This document shows, one piece after another, positions 40,487 to 48,491 of a stretch of 56,829 nucleotides of DNA; within the stretch, counting starts at the first letter, position 1, and each line of letters opens with the position of its first letter. The stretch is from a virus. Under the pieces are notes generated by a model. The model saw only the letters and a list, made by a program, of their open reading frames with translations, did not search any database and was not told the DNA's origin. The translations under genes were made by a program, and so were the position numbers. The stretch covers positions 1 to 56,829 of IMG/VR virus record IMGVR_UViG_3300032163_000017. One strand, written 5' to 3'.

Positions 40487-40736
40487 ATTTATCCTTTAGT
40501 TTTTGGTATTCACCATTCAAGCGAATACGTTCTGCTTTAACTTTTGAGAGTTCTTTCAAAAGAGTACTGCGTTCATTATCTAACCTGGTGACTTCATTCT
40601 CCAGTTCTCTTTGGATGATGGCTTGATCACCAACAATCCAATCTCTTACCATCTTATAACCAGTCCCACCATAAGCAATGGCAAGGAGAGCAAAGAGAGT
40701 AAGAGCTCCAAAGATAATCCACTTCCAAAGTTGCAT
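40371..40736 (-). CDS. i-spanin-like (Rz-type) protein
   Basis: 121 residues. One N-terminal span (WIIFGALTLFALLAIAYGG), then a coiled coil (residues 38-90, LDNERSTLLKELSKVKAERI). Size and layout match inner-membrane spanins, and overlap with the following coiled-coil gene resembles Rz/Rz1 nesting. AGAGGTAAAAG before the ATG. Role inferred from context next to the transglycosylase and membrane peptides. Confidence 0.65.
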   Translation of the reverse strand: MQLWKWIIFGALTLFALLAIAYGGTGYKMVRDWIVGDQAIIQRELENEVTRLDNERSTLLKELSKVKAERIRLNGEYQKLKDKYAQLEYQMGEIIVPTDPNDLVLAFRKSGFKSANLLRSR

Positions 40737-40746
40737 CTTTTACCTC

Positions 40747-40845
40747 TTACCCACCAAAATTAAACCACTTCCCTGTAATCAGTCTACCACAAAGAATCAT
40801 CCCACAAGCAATCCCAAGAACCCAAACAAAAAGATACCAGCCCAT
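40747..40845 (-). CDS. 32-residue membrane peptide, possible holin-like
   Basis: Strong AAGGAGGTGAGCAAA before the ATG. Mostly one span (WYLFVWVLGIACGMIL) then a basic tail. It sits between the transglycosylase and the spanin-like genes, so a lysis role is plausible. Confidence 0.6.
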   Translation of the reverse strand: MGWYLFVWVLGIACGMILCGRLITGKWFNFGG

Positions 40846-40858
40846 TTTGCTCACCTCC

Positions 40859-41395
40859 TTAAAGAATCTCTTTCAATCTGTAAATTCTTCTCACATACCC
40901 AATCGTCTCTTTACAATGCTTTCCAGTTACTGAGCAAAGAGAAATTGAAACCTCTTCCCAACTGTCTGAGTTAGCCAGCTTCCTTGCTTTCTGGATATTT
41001 CCCATTCCTGCATTATAACCAGCAAACATAAACTTTCTTCTCTCTCCTGCTTTACAGATGGATTTGAAAAAGTGATCAACAGTTCGATCATACTTAATTC
41101 CACCTTGGATGCTTTCCTCTGGATTCCATCGATTCTTCACTTTTAATTCTATTGCAGTGGCTGGCATGATTTGCATCACTCCAACTGCCCCACACCATGA
41201 GACAGCGTTTGGGTCAAGATTGCTTTCTGCTATTCCTTGAGACTTAAACCATTTCCAATCATCAAAAGGAAAGTAGAATTCTCCCCATCGTTTGAAGGAA
41301 AGATCATATTTTACTGTGTATGCTGCACTCTCACCTGTACAACTAAGCAAAAGCGAGAGCGATAGCAAAAAGACCCAGAAGGATAGAGATCGCAA
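40859..41395 (-). CDS. Lipoprotein lytic transglycosylase (endolysin)
   Basis: 178 residues from a TTG codon (41395) placed by AAGGAGAACCCTA. That start gives a textbook lipoprotein signal, MRSLSFWVFLLSLSLLLSC. Upstream starts (41428, 41419) lack a ribosome site. The SLT domain follows: catalytic Glu in QGIAESNLDPNAVS, GVMQIMPATA, and FAGYNAGMGNIQKAR. It cleaves peptidoglycan glycan strands. The first 53 bases of the gene overlap the small membrane gene at 41343-41528. Confidence 0.85.
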   Translation of the reverse strand: MRSLSFWVFLLSLSLLLSCTGESAAYTVKYDLSFKRWGEFYFPFDDWKWFKSQGIAESNLDPNAVSWCGAVGVMQIMPATAIELKVKNRWNPEESIQGGIKYDRTVDHFFKSICKAGERRKFMFAGYNAGMGNIQKARKLANSDSWEEVSISLCSVTGKHCKETIGYVRRIYRLKEIL

Positions 41396-41528
41396 TAGGG
41401 TTCTCCTTGATGACCACATCTGTGTCAAATGCTTTGAAGTAGTAATTGTCGATCACTTTGTAAGCTCCAAATAAAAGAGCCATAAATAAGATTTTTCTCG
41501 CTGTTGCTGTTATGATAGTCTCAATCAT
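41343..41528 (-). CDS. Small two-span membrane protein, holin candidate
   Basis: 61 residues with two spans (ARKILFMALLFGAYKVI and AISILLGLFAIALAFA) around a charged loop, short class-II-like holin topology. GAGGAGGAAAAAA ahead of the ATG. It overlaps the transglycosylase gene, in the order usual for holin-endolysin pairs. Confidence 0.65.
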   Translation of the reverse strand: MIETIITATARKILFMALLFGAYKVIDNYYFKAFDTDVVIKENPIAISILLGLFAIALAFA

Positions 41529-41691
41529 TTTTTTCCTCCTCTAAAATATCAATAAGCATAGTTGTTTTCTCTTTTGCCTCTTTTAAGAATTGAATCATTG
41601 CCTCCCGATCATTCAATGCCCACTCGTTAACTGCTGAATGGTAAGCTTTACGAATATCCCTAAAAGCAATTTTAATGAGTTCTTCCATCAT
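41521..41691 (-). CDS. 56-residue helical protein
   Basis: Opens in an ATGATG overlap with the gene upstream and ends overlapping the next start. A single charged helix (AFRDIRKAYHSAVNEWALND). Coupled translation supports it; function unknown. Confidence 0.55.
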   Translation of the reverse strand: MMEELIKIAFRDIRKAYHSAVNEWALNDREAMIQFLKEAKEKTTMLIDILEEEKND

Positions 41692-42080
41692 TTCTTTGTT
41701 TGCTTTTTGATGTCCAACAGTATGCTTATAAGCTTTTCTTGATCCCTTTCTCTCTGCTCATCCCTCTTCTTATTGTCCTCTTTTATCTCAGTTTTGATCT
41801 CTTTTACCTCCTGTTTAATCTCCTTGGTCTCTTGACAGATAATCTCAATAGTTTTCTTATTCTCTTTCTCATTTGCTTTCTGAGCATAGATTTCTTTAAC
41901 AGTCCATGATATAAATATAAGACACAGGATAGTTATTCCAGTAGTAGCCCAAAAGAACCACTTACTATCTAACAGACGATGCCAGAATTTCTTTTCATTT
42001 CTTAAACCCTCAATCTTCTCTTTGATACATTTATGATCTAAACAAAATTCCTTTTTGCCAGTTTCTAAAGTCATTCTCAA
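41688..42080 (-). CDS. Membrane-anchored coiled-coil protein
   Basis: 130 residues. One membrane span (WFFWATTGITILCLIFISW) near residue 45, then a long charged coiled coil (KTIEIICQETKEIKQEVKEI). A lysis-linked or membrane-scaffold role is possible given the neighbours. TAGGAAGGAGTTGAGA before the ATG. Confidence 0.6.
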   Translation of the reverse strand: MRMTLETGKKEFCLDHKCIKEKIEGLRNEKKFWHRLLDSKWFFWATTGITILCLIFISWTVKEIYAQKANEKENKKTIEIICQETKEIKQEVKEIKTEIKEDNKKRDEQRERDQEKLISILLDIKKQTKK

Positions 42081-42529
42081 CTCCTTCCTATTGGGATGAC
42101 ATAAAGAGGTTCCTCTTCTATCTGTAATACTCTTTTAACTCTATCATCCTTAAATGCACCTATCATTACAGTTCCCAATCCTAATGAGACAGCCATTAAA
42201 GAGATATTTTGTCCAACATGACCAGCCTCTATTAGCGTATACCGGTACCCTCTCCTCTTTCCATAATGGCTAACCATTCGCTCATAGTTTGCAGCCACAA
42301 CCAAATCCAATGAGGCTTCCTCCACGCATTTCTGACCAAGACAGGCATTACAGAGTTCCTTCTCCTTCTCTGTATCACTAATCACATAAATCTTGAGAGG
42401 ATGAATACCTCCAGCTGATGGTACCTTCGAGGCTGCCCAGAGGAGTTTGTCAATCTCTTCCCTGGTAACCTCCCCCTCTTTGTAATGTCTAACTGACTTC
42501 CTTTGGCTGATCGCTTCTTCCAATGTCAT
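42077..42529 (-). CDS. Nitroreductase/SagB-like flavin protein
   Basis: 150 residues, short for the family (about 170-200). RKSVRHYKE near 10 is the FMN phosphate-binding start; SAGGIHPLKIYVIS near 40 and YTLIEAGHVGQNISLMAVSLG near 105, then GAFKDDRVKRVLQI, follow the SagB/ThcOx-type nitroreductase pattern. Family members oxidise or reduce small aromatic or thiazoline substrates using FMN. It lies between the glycan cluster and the lysis genes, so its substrate may be a sugar or virion component; unproven. Confidence 0.8.
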   Translation of the reverse strand: MTLEEAISQRKSVRHYKEGEVTREEIDKLLWAASKVPSAGGIHPLKIYVISDTEKEKELCNACLGQKCVEEASLDLVVAANYERMVSHYGKRRGYRYTLIEAGHVGQNISLMAVSLGLGTVMIGAFKDDRVKRVLQIEEEPLYVIPIGRS

Positions 42530-43211
42530 TTAAGAACTCATTAAATCTTCCCTTTGTCTTACCCCATCCTGGTATCTCATCAGCTTCCATCCAATCTTTA
42601 GGTTGTTGTCTAAATTGTTCTCTCTTCATTCTCTTGTATGTAAAGTTACGAGAATGATTAATGTGAATAGAAGGAAATGCTGCTTTGTAAGACTCCACTC
42701 CACCAATACGATCTTTTACTGGTACACCTTTTGGTGGTGTAAAACCAAGGGAACGATCATGACCATATTTCTCCTCTTGTTCAAGAGCTTTATGAAAGTG
42801 TCTAAGGAGAAGTTCTCGATAAGCACACATGAGAGATTCATCACTTCCATAATAGGTTAATGCTTGTCCAGTCGCTGCACTAACATACCATTTGTTCACA
42901 TCGAAACAGAATACATCCTCTCTTGAAGGAGTGGCGTTGAAGTGGGAAGGATGATAGAGCACATCATGTTCAACGAGGAAGATGATGTCAGTAGGACACT
43001 CTTCTAATCCCTTTATGGTTTGTTTATAGATAGAGATAATACCACGAGGATGGTTGAGAACAAAATTCGTTCCGAAGTCAATGGGATAGTGAGAGACAGA
43101 GATGATGGGATAGCCATAGAGTTTCATACATCGTTTGAGTTGTTCCTGACACACTATCAAGATGCGTTCCTTACATCTATTGTCAGTGTAGTAGACCAAT
43201 CCTTTATCCAC
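42489..43211 (-). CDS. Accessory domain protein, paralogue of the C-terminal half of the next glycosyltransferase
   Basis: 240 residues, colinear with residues about 310-548 of the protein at 43204-44850 (KGLVYYTDNRCKERIL against KGLVYYTDSHCKEDIL; PIISVSHYPIDFG against PIISVSQQPLTFG; IIFLVEHDVLYHPSHF against IVFLIEHDLLYHPTHF). EHDVLYHP resembles an acidic metal-binding motif, so it may itself be a glycosyltransferase-type domain. A copy released as its own gene. Confidence 0.75.
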   Translation of the reverse strand: MDKGLVYYTDNRCKERILIVCQEQLKRCMKLYGYPIISVSHYPIDFGTNFVLNHPRGIISIYKQTIKGLEECPTDIIFLVEHDVLYHPSHFNATPSREDVFCFDVNKWYVSAATGQALTYYGSDESLMCAYRELLLRHFHKALEQEEKYGHDRSLGFTPPKGVPVKDRIGGVESYKAAFPSIHINHSRNFTYKRMKREQFRQQPKDWMEADEIPGWGKTKGRFNEFLNDIGRSDQPKEVS

Positions 43212-44850
43212 TCACCACCTCACGTAGGATGTCATCAAATCTCCCCAATGTTTTCCCCCATCCTGGAACTTCATCCGCATAAACTAACTCTGGAGGAGGT
43301 GTATGACGTTGCTTTCCGTTAAACCCAAAACGAGAGGTTGAAAAGTTATCAGGATGCCGAATGTCAAGATTGGGAAAGTCTGACTTAAAGGTTCTCATGT
43401 GAAAATGCTGTACCCCTTCCCACCTCTTTCCAATTGCGTGCCCCATTCCCTTTGAGTATCCAACCTTTTCAAGAAAAACTAAAAAGTCGGTGAGCCATTT
43501 AACCAACACCTTCCGATAGGCAACAATGCAACCATTACTCCATGAATGGTAGAATAAGGCTTTACCAGTTTCAGCATTGATAGACCAACGATTCATGTTG
43601 TAGTAAATCTCATTGTCTCTTGGAGGAGTAAAAGAGAAATGGGTAGGATGATAGAGGAGGTCATGCTCGATGAGAAAGACAATATCTGCTGTACTTGCTT
43701 GTAATCCAGTCAGAATTTGCTTATACATACTCACTGAGGAGCGAGACAACTCCATCACGATGTTCTTACCAAAGGTGAGAGGTTGCTGTGAGACTGAGAT
43801 GATGGGAAAGTTATACTCTCTCATACACTTTTTAAGTTGTTTCTGACAGCTCATGAGGATATCTTCCTTGCAATGACTGTCTGTATAGTAAACCAATCCC
43901 TTCGTTACAGGTTGAGGTTCCCAATCAGGTACTGGGGCAAACTTCTCGATCAACCATGAGAGAGGATGCTTTGCTAAAGGCCACCTATCCTTCAACCAAA
44001 GCTGTTTTGAATAGGCTCTTGCCTTACCCGTACCAGAATTAGGGTAGGGAAATCCAAAATCTTTCCCCTGCGTGCGGAACATATGAGCAAACCACGTTTT
44101 CTTATTGACAGCCAACCTTCCACCTGATAGCCATGCCTTACAAGCTATCTCTGTCCCCATCTGGCCCCACGAACCATGGTTCTCATCCATCCCACCTAAG
44201 TCCCAATACCTCTGCCTATGCATAAACCAACAAGCCCCAATGAGGGACATCGTGTCAGCAATCTCACCCTTTGATGACTCCCGCTTTCCCAGAGCACCCC
44301 AGTAGTTAAACTTCAACTCCTTATCAAACCGCATGAAATCTGACACCCTATTCAATCGAGGTTGCCATACAATCACTCTCTCAAACTCAGTGGTATTATC
44401 ACATTTAGGGCATGAGGTTGGGGTAAACCCTTGGTACCTTTTATCTCCACACTTCTTACATCTCCAATCAAAAGCATAGAGGTTGTACATTCGTGGGATG
44501 ATTGTCCAGTCATACTCACAGTCAGCCATCAGTTTGACATCAAACCCCTTATCAAATGAGCAGTGAGCGTCACATTTCATAACGAACTCAGCCTTTGAGA
44601 GTCTCGCTGCCTCATTGGTTGCTGCTCGCTGACCGATTGGTTGAGAGTGATAGATGAGGTGGACTCTTGGATGATCCTGTATCGGAGGATCAGGCCAATT
44701 TCCATCACAGACAGCAATTATCTCAGTATCACCCTCAATATTCTCAAGGATGTTCTCAATCGTCTTGGTTAGGAACATCTCATTCCGAGCTGGAATTAAG
44801 ATTGATAAGGTCTGCACGTTCGCTCCTACCATCCTTTGAGGCTCTGACAT
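43204..44850 (-). CDS. Two-domain family 2-type glycosyltransferase
   Basis: 548 residues. Residues 10-300 are a GT-A family 2 transferase (LSILIPARNEMFLTKTIENI, FVMKCDAHCSFDKGFD, then a WFMHRQRYWDLGGMDE acceptor region) with an inserted zinc ribbon (CKKCGDKRYQ, CPKCDNTTE). Residues about 310-548 are the domain duplicated in the gene downstream. The N-terminal part is related to the transferase at 46976-47767. Donor and acceptor unknown. ATGA-type overlap with the aminotransferase. Confidence 0.85.
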   Translation of the reverse strand: MSEPQRMVGANVQTLSILIPARNEMFLTKTIENILENIEGDTEIIAVCDGNWPDPPIQDHPRVHLIYHSQPIGQRAATNEAARLSKAEFVMKCDAHCSFDKGFDVKLMADCEYDWTIIPRMYNLYAFDWRCKKCGDKRYQGFTPTSCPKCDNTTEFERVIVWQPRLNRVSDFMRFDKELKFNYWGALGKRESSKGEIADTMSLIGACWFMHRQRYWDLGGMDENHGSWGQMGTEIACKAWLSGGRLAVNKKTWFAHMFRTQGKDFGFPYPNSGTGKARAYSKQLWLKDRWPLAKHPLSWLIEKFAPVPDWEPQPVTKGLVYYTDSHCKEDILMSCQKQLKKCMREYNFPIISVSQQPLTFGKNIVMELSRSSVSMYKQILTGLQASTADIVFLIEHDLLYHPTHFSFTPPRDNEIYYNMNRWSINAETGKALFYHSWSNGCIVAYRKVLVKWLTDFLVFLEKVGYSKGMGHAIGKRWEGVQHFHMRTFKSDFPNLDIRHPDNFSTSRFGFNGKQRHTPPPELVYADEVPGWGKTLGRFDDILREVVSG

Positions 44851-45950
44851 TAGTTTACTCCTTGAATCACCTTACAAATCCGATCAACATCACAATCTCG
44901 AAGGAAGAGATGCAGGGGTAGGGTTAGGGCTTGGTGAGAGAATTCCTCCATTCCCTTACATCCATTCTCCCTCTCAAATCCTCGATACATTGGATAGAGA
45001 TAGTTTGGTTTATAATGACAACCAAATTGAACGTCGTTCTCCTTTAAAGCCTGCATCACCCTTTCCCTCTCTTTACACCTCACCACCATGAGATGGTTGG
45101 AACTTTGAGAGTCAGGAGATTGAGTAAGAAGTTGAACCATTTCACACCCAGCCAACCCTTTCCTGTATAAATCTACCAACTCCTTCCGCCTCTTATTATC
45201 TAAATCCACCCTCCCCAACTGTCCCCTTCCAATCGCTGCAGTGATGTCATTCATGTGAGACTTATAACCTAATTCAGGGACATCATACTCCCAACTATAT
45301 CCACCCTCTTTGACTCGATCTGCTGTGGATTTATCAATCCCTAACCACCTTAGTTGCTTAGCCTTATCAGCGATCCATTTCTCAGAGGTAACCAACATTC
45401 CTCCATCCCCTGTGGGGAGGTTCTTCACAGCATTGAATGAGAAGCAGGCTAAGCGAGAATCACTACCTACCTTCCTCCCCTTGTAGGTTGCCCCACAGGC
45501 ATGAGCACAATCCTCAATCACATCCACTCCAAACTTATACAATCTGTCTATATCCAATGGTTGCCCACCATAGTGGACTGCCATTATAAGGCCAGGATTG
45601 ATCTCATGCAAAAGACATTCAACTGAGTCTAAATCCATCTGACCTGTGGTAGGATTGATATCGGCAAAGAGTATCTCATATCCTTGATGGAGTAGGACGT
45701 GATTAGTACTGATGAAGGTGTTTGGAGTAGTGATGGCTACACTCTTTACACCATTCAAGCAAGCAACAGCAGTCTCTAAGGCTCCTGTGCATGAGCTAAA
45801 TGCCACAGCGTATTTCGCCCCAGTGTAGGAGGCAAATTCCTTCTCAAACTCTTCCACCTCTGGGCCTAAGCCAATCCATCCTGAGTCCAATACACGGAGG
45901 ACGTTATCTCTTGCTTCTTTACAGATGTAGGGTCTGAAAAGGGGGATCAT
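44850..45950 (-). CDS. DegT/DnrJ/EryC1-type sugar aminotransferase
   Basis: 366 residues. IPLFRPYICKEARDNVLRVL opening, AFSSCTGALETAVACLNG, VIEDCAHACGATY (PLP-ring Asp) and FSFNAVKNLPTGDGG (PLP Lys). Complete and of family length. These enzymes transfer an amino group to a keto-sugar nucleotide, so an amino sugar is probably made for the neighbouring glycosyltransferases. Stop-start overlaps on both sides. Confidence 0.9.
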   Translation of the reverse strand: MIPLFRPYICKEARDNVLRVLDSGWIGLGPEVEEFEKEFASYTGAKYAVAFSSCTGALETAVACLNGVKSVAITTPNTFISTNHVLLHQGYEILFADINPTTGQMDLDSVECLLHEINPGLIMAVHYGGQPLDIDRLYKFGVDVIEDCAHACGATYKGRKVGSDSRLACFSFNAVKNLPTGDGGMLVTSEKWIADKAKQLRWLGIDKSTADRVKEGGYSWEYDVPELGYKSHMNDITAAIGRGQLGRVDLDNKRRKELVDLYRKGLAGCEMVQLLTQSPDSQSSNHLMVVRCKERERVMQALKENDVQFGCHYKPNYLYPMYRGFERENGCKGMEEFSHQALTLPLHLFLRDCDVDRICKVIQGVN

Positions 45951-46405
45951 GCTTTCTCTCCAATTCCAACAGTAAGTCTGCGATCCATCTTAATCTCTAA
46001 CTCTTTAATCCCTGCATACTCAAACAGGTCTCGCATCCCATCTGTGAGATAGCGATAGGTGTCAAGTGGATATTTATGTTCCTTCCAAGTATGAGGAGCA
46101 ATGATACAGATATACTTGGTGAAATAGGAGGTGAGATGTTTAAGCCACTCCCAGGGACGTTTAACGTGTTCCATCACCTGACCACTGATCACCACATCAA
46201 ATGCGAGATCAATATTCCCAAATCCAACGATATCAACATTGGGGCCAGGGATGATATCCATTCCAACGTATTTAAAGGTTGGCTCAAACAGTCTCCGATA
46301 GTTACGAACACCTCTTGAACCCACATCAAGGATCGTTGCCCCCTTCATCTGAGAGAGATATCGATCTCTGAAATCTGCCATCAATAGCATGCTTGTTCTA
46401 TCCAT
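45947..46405 (-). CDS. SAM-dependent methyltransferase (Methyltransf_11-like)
   Basis: 152 residues, start set by a TAATG overlap after GGGTGAGGAAATA. Motif I ILDVGSRGVRNY, acidic loop YVGMDIIPGPNVDIVG and AFDVVISGQVMEHV are a class I methyltransferase. In this cluster a sugar methyltransferase is the likeliest role. Confidence 0.8.
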   Translation of the reverse strand: MDRTSMLLMADFRDRYLSQMKGATILDVGSRGVRNYRRLFEPTFKYVGMDIIPGPNVDIVGFGNIDLAFDVVISGQVMEHVKRPWEWLKHLTSYFTKYICIIAPHTWKEHKYPLDTYRYLTDGMRDLFEYAGIKELEIKMDRRLTVGIGEKA

Positions 46406-46971
46406 TATTTCCTCACCCAAAACCAACTCGGATGAACATCATTCGTGATGTACCATGGAGTGATGTTATGAGCATGGGTGTAAGCATTTACTGCTTCCAT
46501 GACACCAATCTTTGAGATGTGAAAGTAGTCATGCCCAGAGACAATCCCCCCAACTCTAACCTTCCTCACCCATGTAATGAGGTCAGTCATTATATCATCA
46601 AAGAGGTGAGAGGCATCGATATAAACGAAATCAAGGGAGGCATCAGCGATCTCCTTTGCAGCCTCCACACTTATCATTCGCTTCACCTCAATGTTACATC
46701 CCTCCAACCGTTTCATTGCAGTAAGATAGCGAGATTGCTTGAGTTCACCAAACCAAGGGTCAACACAGATGAGTTTGAGGTTGGGATTGGCATCCAATAA
46801 GACCCTGGCGTTCTCTCCCTTATATACACCAATCTCTGCTCCAATCTTATACTCTAAATCGAAGAATAACTTTGCAAGATCACCACGAGAGAAGCTATTC
46901 AGCTTACTGCTGTATGGAAGAATCCCACCATGCATCCTAAACTTATGCCAGATGTATTTATCTACATCCAC
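46405..46971 (-). CDS. SAM-dependent methyltransferase (Methyltransf_24-like)
   Basis: 188 residues from a GTG (46971) with AGAGGATGAAACT upstream; a longer frame to 47115 would run inside the glycosyltransferase gene and is unlikely. YKIGAEIGVYKGENARVLL is motif I, then LICVDPWFG, FVYIDASHLFDDIMTDL and VGGIVSGHDYFH, as in family 24 methyltransferases that act on sugars. Confidence 0.8.
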   Translation of the reverse strand: MDVDKYIWHKFRMHGGILPYSSKLNSFSRGDLAKLFFDLEYKIGAEIGVYKGENARVLLDANPNLKLICVDPWFGELKQSRYLTAMKRLEGCNIEVKRMISVEAAKEIADASLDFVYIDASHLFDDIMTDLITWVRKVRVGGIVSGHDYFHISKIGVMEAVNAYTHAHNITPWYITNDVHPSWFWVRK

Positions 46972-46975
46972 AGTT

Positions 46976-47767
46976 TCATCCTCTTGGAACTGGTGCAAAT
47001 TTATCAAACAACCATAAGAATTTTCTTGTCTGTAAGGGCCATAGATTCTGCTTCCAGAGATGTAAGGCATACTCAATGGATTTGGCCCTCTCTGCTGTCC
47101 TCCCAGGATAGTCAACGGAGGGTTTAGACCAATGAGCGTACCAAGTGTTTCTGTTCAACACATAGCGTCCTCCAGAGAGCCAAGCCTTCAAACAAACCTC
47201 CTGTGCCTCTCTTCCCATCGTGCCATAGTTAACATCATCCAACCCTCCCAGATCAAAGAACCTCTTCCGATGCATGAACCAACATGAGCCTTGAGAGGTC
47301 ATCAAGTCTACCATCATCTGACCGTTGACCCTCTCTGCGTACTCAGGCCACTCCTTCCCTCTTAGAGAGGATCGCCTGATGTATTGAAACTCATGAATCT
47401 CGTCTGTCCTCTTCCCATTTACAACATCTAATCCATATCGAACAGGGACAACTGTCCAATCTGGTTCACAATCGGCTTTCAACTTCTCATCAAATCCTTC
47501 ATCAAAGATACAATGAGCGTCACACTTGAGGAGATACTCCCCTTTAGAGATGCTCGCTGCAGAGTTGATTGCAGGTCGCATCCCCTGAGACACTCCCCGA
47601 TGGATGAGGATTAGATTGGGATGATCTCTTACTATTGGAACAGGCCACCACCCATCCAGTACTACAATCACCTCAATCTCCCCTTTTGCCTTACTAAAGA
47701 TGTCATCAACCGTTTGTTGGAGATAAGGTTCATTTCGAGCTGGAATGATTACTGAGACTTTTCCCAT
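46976..47767 (-). CDS. Family 2-type glycosyltransferase
   Basis: 263 residues. KVSVIIPARNEPYLQQTVDD, EVIVVLDGWW, YLLKCDAHCIFDEGFDE and SCWFMHRKRFFDLGGLDD are parallel to the N-terminal domain of the transferase at 43204-44850. It is placed directly after the SPS-repeat protein gene. Acceptor unknown; Ser-rich repeats are the obvious candidate. GAGGATAGAAAT before the ATG. Confidence 0.85.
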   Translation of the reverse strand: MGKVSVIIPARNEPYLQQTVDDIFSKAKGEIEVIVVLDGWWPVPIVRDHPNLILIHRGVSQGMRPAINSAASISKGEYLLKCDAHCIFDEGFDEKLKADCEPDWTVVPVRYGLDVVNGKRTDEIHEFQYIRRSSLRGKEWPEYAERVNGQMMVDLMTSQGSCWFMHRKRFFDLGGLDDVNYGTMGREAQEVCLKAWLSGGRYVLNRNTWYAHWSKPSVDYPGRTAERAKSIEYALHLWKQNLWPLQTRKFLWLFDKFAPVPRG

Positions 47768-47777
47768 ATTTCTATCC

Positions 47778-48479
47778 TCAACTTGGAGATGGACTTGGAG
47801 AGATAGAGGGTGAGACAGATGGACTCACACTTGCTGAAACACTCTCCGATGGACTCCATGATGGGCTAACAGATGGACTAATACTCGCTGAGGGAGACCA
47901 TGAGGGTGAAACACTGGCCGAGATTGATGGGCTGAGACTCAGAGATATAGATGGGCTTATACTCGGAGAGATTGATGCACTGATTGAAGGTGACACACTG
48001 GCTGAGACACTCTCAGATGGTGACCATGAAGGCGAGACTGATGGACTGATCGAAGGTGAAATACTGGGTGAGATAGATAGACTTACTGAGGGTGATACAC
48101 TTGGAGAAAGCGAAGCACTCGGAGATACACTGGGAGATATTGATGGTGAAATCGATGCACTAATTGAGGGGCTAATTGAAAGTGATATGGATGGACTCAA
48201 TGATAGAGAGATAGACGCTGATGGTGATAAAGAAATTGATGGTGAAACAGATGCTGAGATTGAAGGTGAGATCGAAGCACTTGGCCCTACTCCTGCTGCT
48301 ATCATAATCCATGTAGCGACTCCAGCAGTTATATCCACAAGAGCATAAAGATTATCTCCAACAGTATCCAACCATAAGGTTGGTACGTTGTAGGTGTTAT
48401 CAGTCACCACTGGCCATCTTGGCATCGTTACATAAGGTACAAAGCTACTACCCCAACCTCCTGCAGTTCCCCAAGGCAT
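47778..48479 (-). CDS. Second Ser-Pro-Ser-X repeat virion protein
   Basis: 233 residues. The first 65 residues (PRWPVVTDNTYNVPTLWLDT, NLYALVDITAGVATWIMIAA) are a phage-fibre attachment-type segment. The remaining 165 are SPSI/SPSV/SISA tetrads with periodic SPSWSPSESVSASVSPS blocks, ending inside the repeat. AAGGAGGTAGTAAG before the ATG. The same tetrad design as the 655-residue fibre protein, but a different head. Confidence 0.7.
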   Translation of the reverse strand: MPWGTAGGWGSSFVPYVTMPRWPVVTDNTYNVPTLWLDTVGDNLYALVDITAGVATWIMIAAGVGPSASISPSISASVSPSISLSPSASISLSLSPSISLSISPSISASISPSISPSVSPSASLSPSVSPSVSLSISPSISPSISPSVSPSWSPSESVSASVSPSISASISPSISPSISLSLSPSISASVSPSWSPSASISPSVSPSWSPSESVSASVSPSVSPSISPSPSPS

Positions 48480-48491
48480 CTTACTACCTCC

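Noticed and set aside
46972-47115. Extended N-terminus of the family 24 methyltransferase
   Set aside because: The upstream part lies inside the glycosyltransferase gene in another frame and a GTG with a good ribosome site begins at 46971.
47778-48479. Variable repeats considered as a diversity-generating retroelement target
   Set aside because: No reverse transcriptase is recognisable in the window and no adenine-biased template/variable pair was seen.
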